In this document: positions 5,537 through 5,671 of the stretch, one piece after another
How the letters are laid out: each line of letters starts with the position of its first letter
Numbering within the stretch: position 1 is the stretch's first letter
The notes under the pieces: model-generated
Databases searched by the model: none
Told to the model about the DNA's origin: nothing
What the model saw: only the letters and a program-made list of their open reading frames with translations
Assembly: GCA_046154545.1 (NCBI GenBank)
Contig: JBJXGC010000261.1
Coordinates: forward strand, 1 to 5,671
Reading direction: 5' to 3'
DNA: 5,671 bases
From: JBJXGC01 sp046154545
Lineage (GTDB): Bacteria > Chloroflexota > Dehalococcoidia > Tepidiformales > Tepidiformaceae
Position numbers and translations under genes: made by a program

Positions 5537-5543
5537 CCTCCTC
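5537..5543 (-). promoter_or_regulatory. Strong Shine-Dalgarno for the GTG start at 5531
   Basis: The minus strand reads GAGGAGG five bases before the GTG at 5531. This site is the main reason for accepting the longer form of the hypothetical protein. Confidence 0.55.
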
Positions 5544-5671
5544 GCGGTTTCCAGCAGTTCCGATGAATGGGAACGCGCTTTAGCCTGGATCCCGTGAGGG
5601 AAGTATCGCCCCCGCTGTCTGCCCCAAACTGACAGACGGGGACGGGGCGCGGGCATCGCCACAAACCCTCG
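5544..5671. other. Leader region at the right edge with an imperfect inverted repeat; no gene supported
   Basis: No convincing gene is seen. CTGTCTG at 5615-5621 and GACAGAC at 5631-5637 make two interleaved five-base dyads (CTGTC/GACAG and GTCTG/CAGAC, each with an 11-base loop), flanked by C-runs on the left and G-runs on the right. TGTC...GACA symmetry of this sort occurs at ends of some insertion elements and also in operators; with one copy at the window edge neither can be chosen. No good -10/-35 pair for the gene starting at 5531 was recognised. Confidence 0.35.

Noticed and set aside
5100..5597. Plus-strand open frame, 165 residues
   Set aside because: It is opposite the minus-strand hypothetical gene, lacks a ribosome-binding site, and its composition changes to Arg/Gly-rich noise in its second half.
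5291..5662. Minus-strand open frame, 123 residues
   Set aside because: It is very Arg-rich and out of frame with the better-supported 5531 start; only its last codons matter, as the frame that would follow a shorter C-run.
1..5671. CRISPR array, tRNA, rRNA or riboswitch
   Set aside because: No regularly spaced repeats, tRNA-like cloverleaf with a T-loop motif, or conserved rRNA or riboswitch segments were seen on either strand by eye.

Overview
This is a high-GC (well over 60% by eye) bacterial window with short intergenic gaps, ATG/GTG starts and Shine-Dalgarno sites. Gene content (AlgI-type MBOAT O-acyltransferase with a DUF459/SGNH-like partner, a FadE-type acyl-CoA dehydrogenase, a ferritin-like helical protein) and codon use would fit Chloroflexota or another high-GC environmental lineage. 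That assignment is an impression: no rRNA or marker gene is present.

Layout, left to right. Positions 1-71 (minus) carry the first 23 to 24 codons of a transposase resembling the IS1182 group, cut by the window edge, followed by about 126 bases of less GC-rich non-coding DNA that should contain the end of that element. Positions 198-1487 and 1520-2956 (both minus) form a two-gene operon, transcribed MBOAT first and then a membrane-anchored SGNH hydrolase-like protein; together they look like an export-and-O-acylate module for a cell-surface or secreted glycan. A 169-base divergent intergenic region (2957-3125) separates this operon from the acyl-CoA dehydrogenase at 3126-4262 (plus). After a 122-base gap with a candidate promoter comes the ferritin-like protein at 4385-4993 (plus). 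A 12-bp GC-rich hairpin at 5002-5030 separates it from a convergent, unrecognised gene at 5013-5531 (minus). The last 140 bases hold that gene's leader and an imperfect inverted repeat.

The MBOAT and SGNH genes clearly belong together. The acyl-CoA dehydrogenase probably works in fatty-acid or sterol-like acyl-CoA catabolism and has no visible pathway partner here. No new defence system, CRISPR array, tRNA or rRNA was found. The most useful oddities are the edge transposase fragment, the non-canonical catalytic position of the dehydrogenase, the half-degenerate diiron site of the ferritin-like protein, and an unrecognised gene with two strong start sites and a C8 homopolymer between them.
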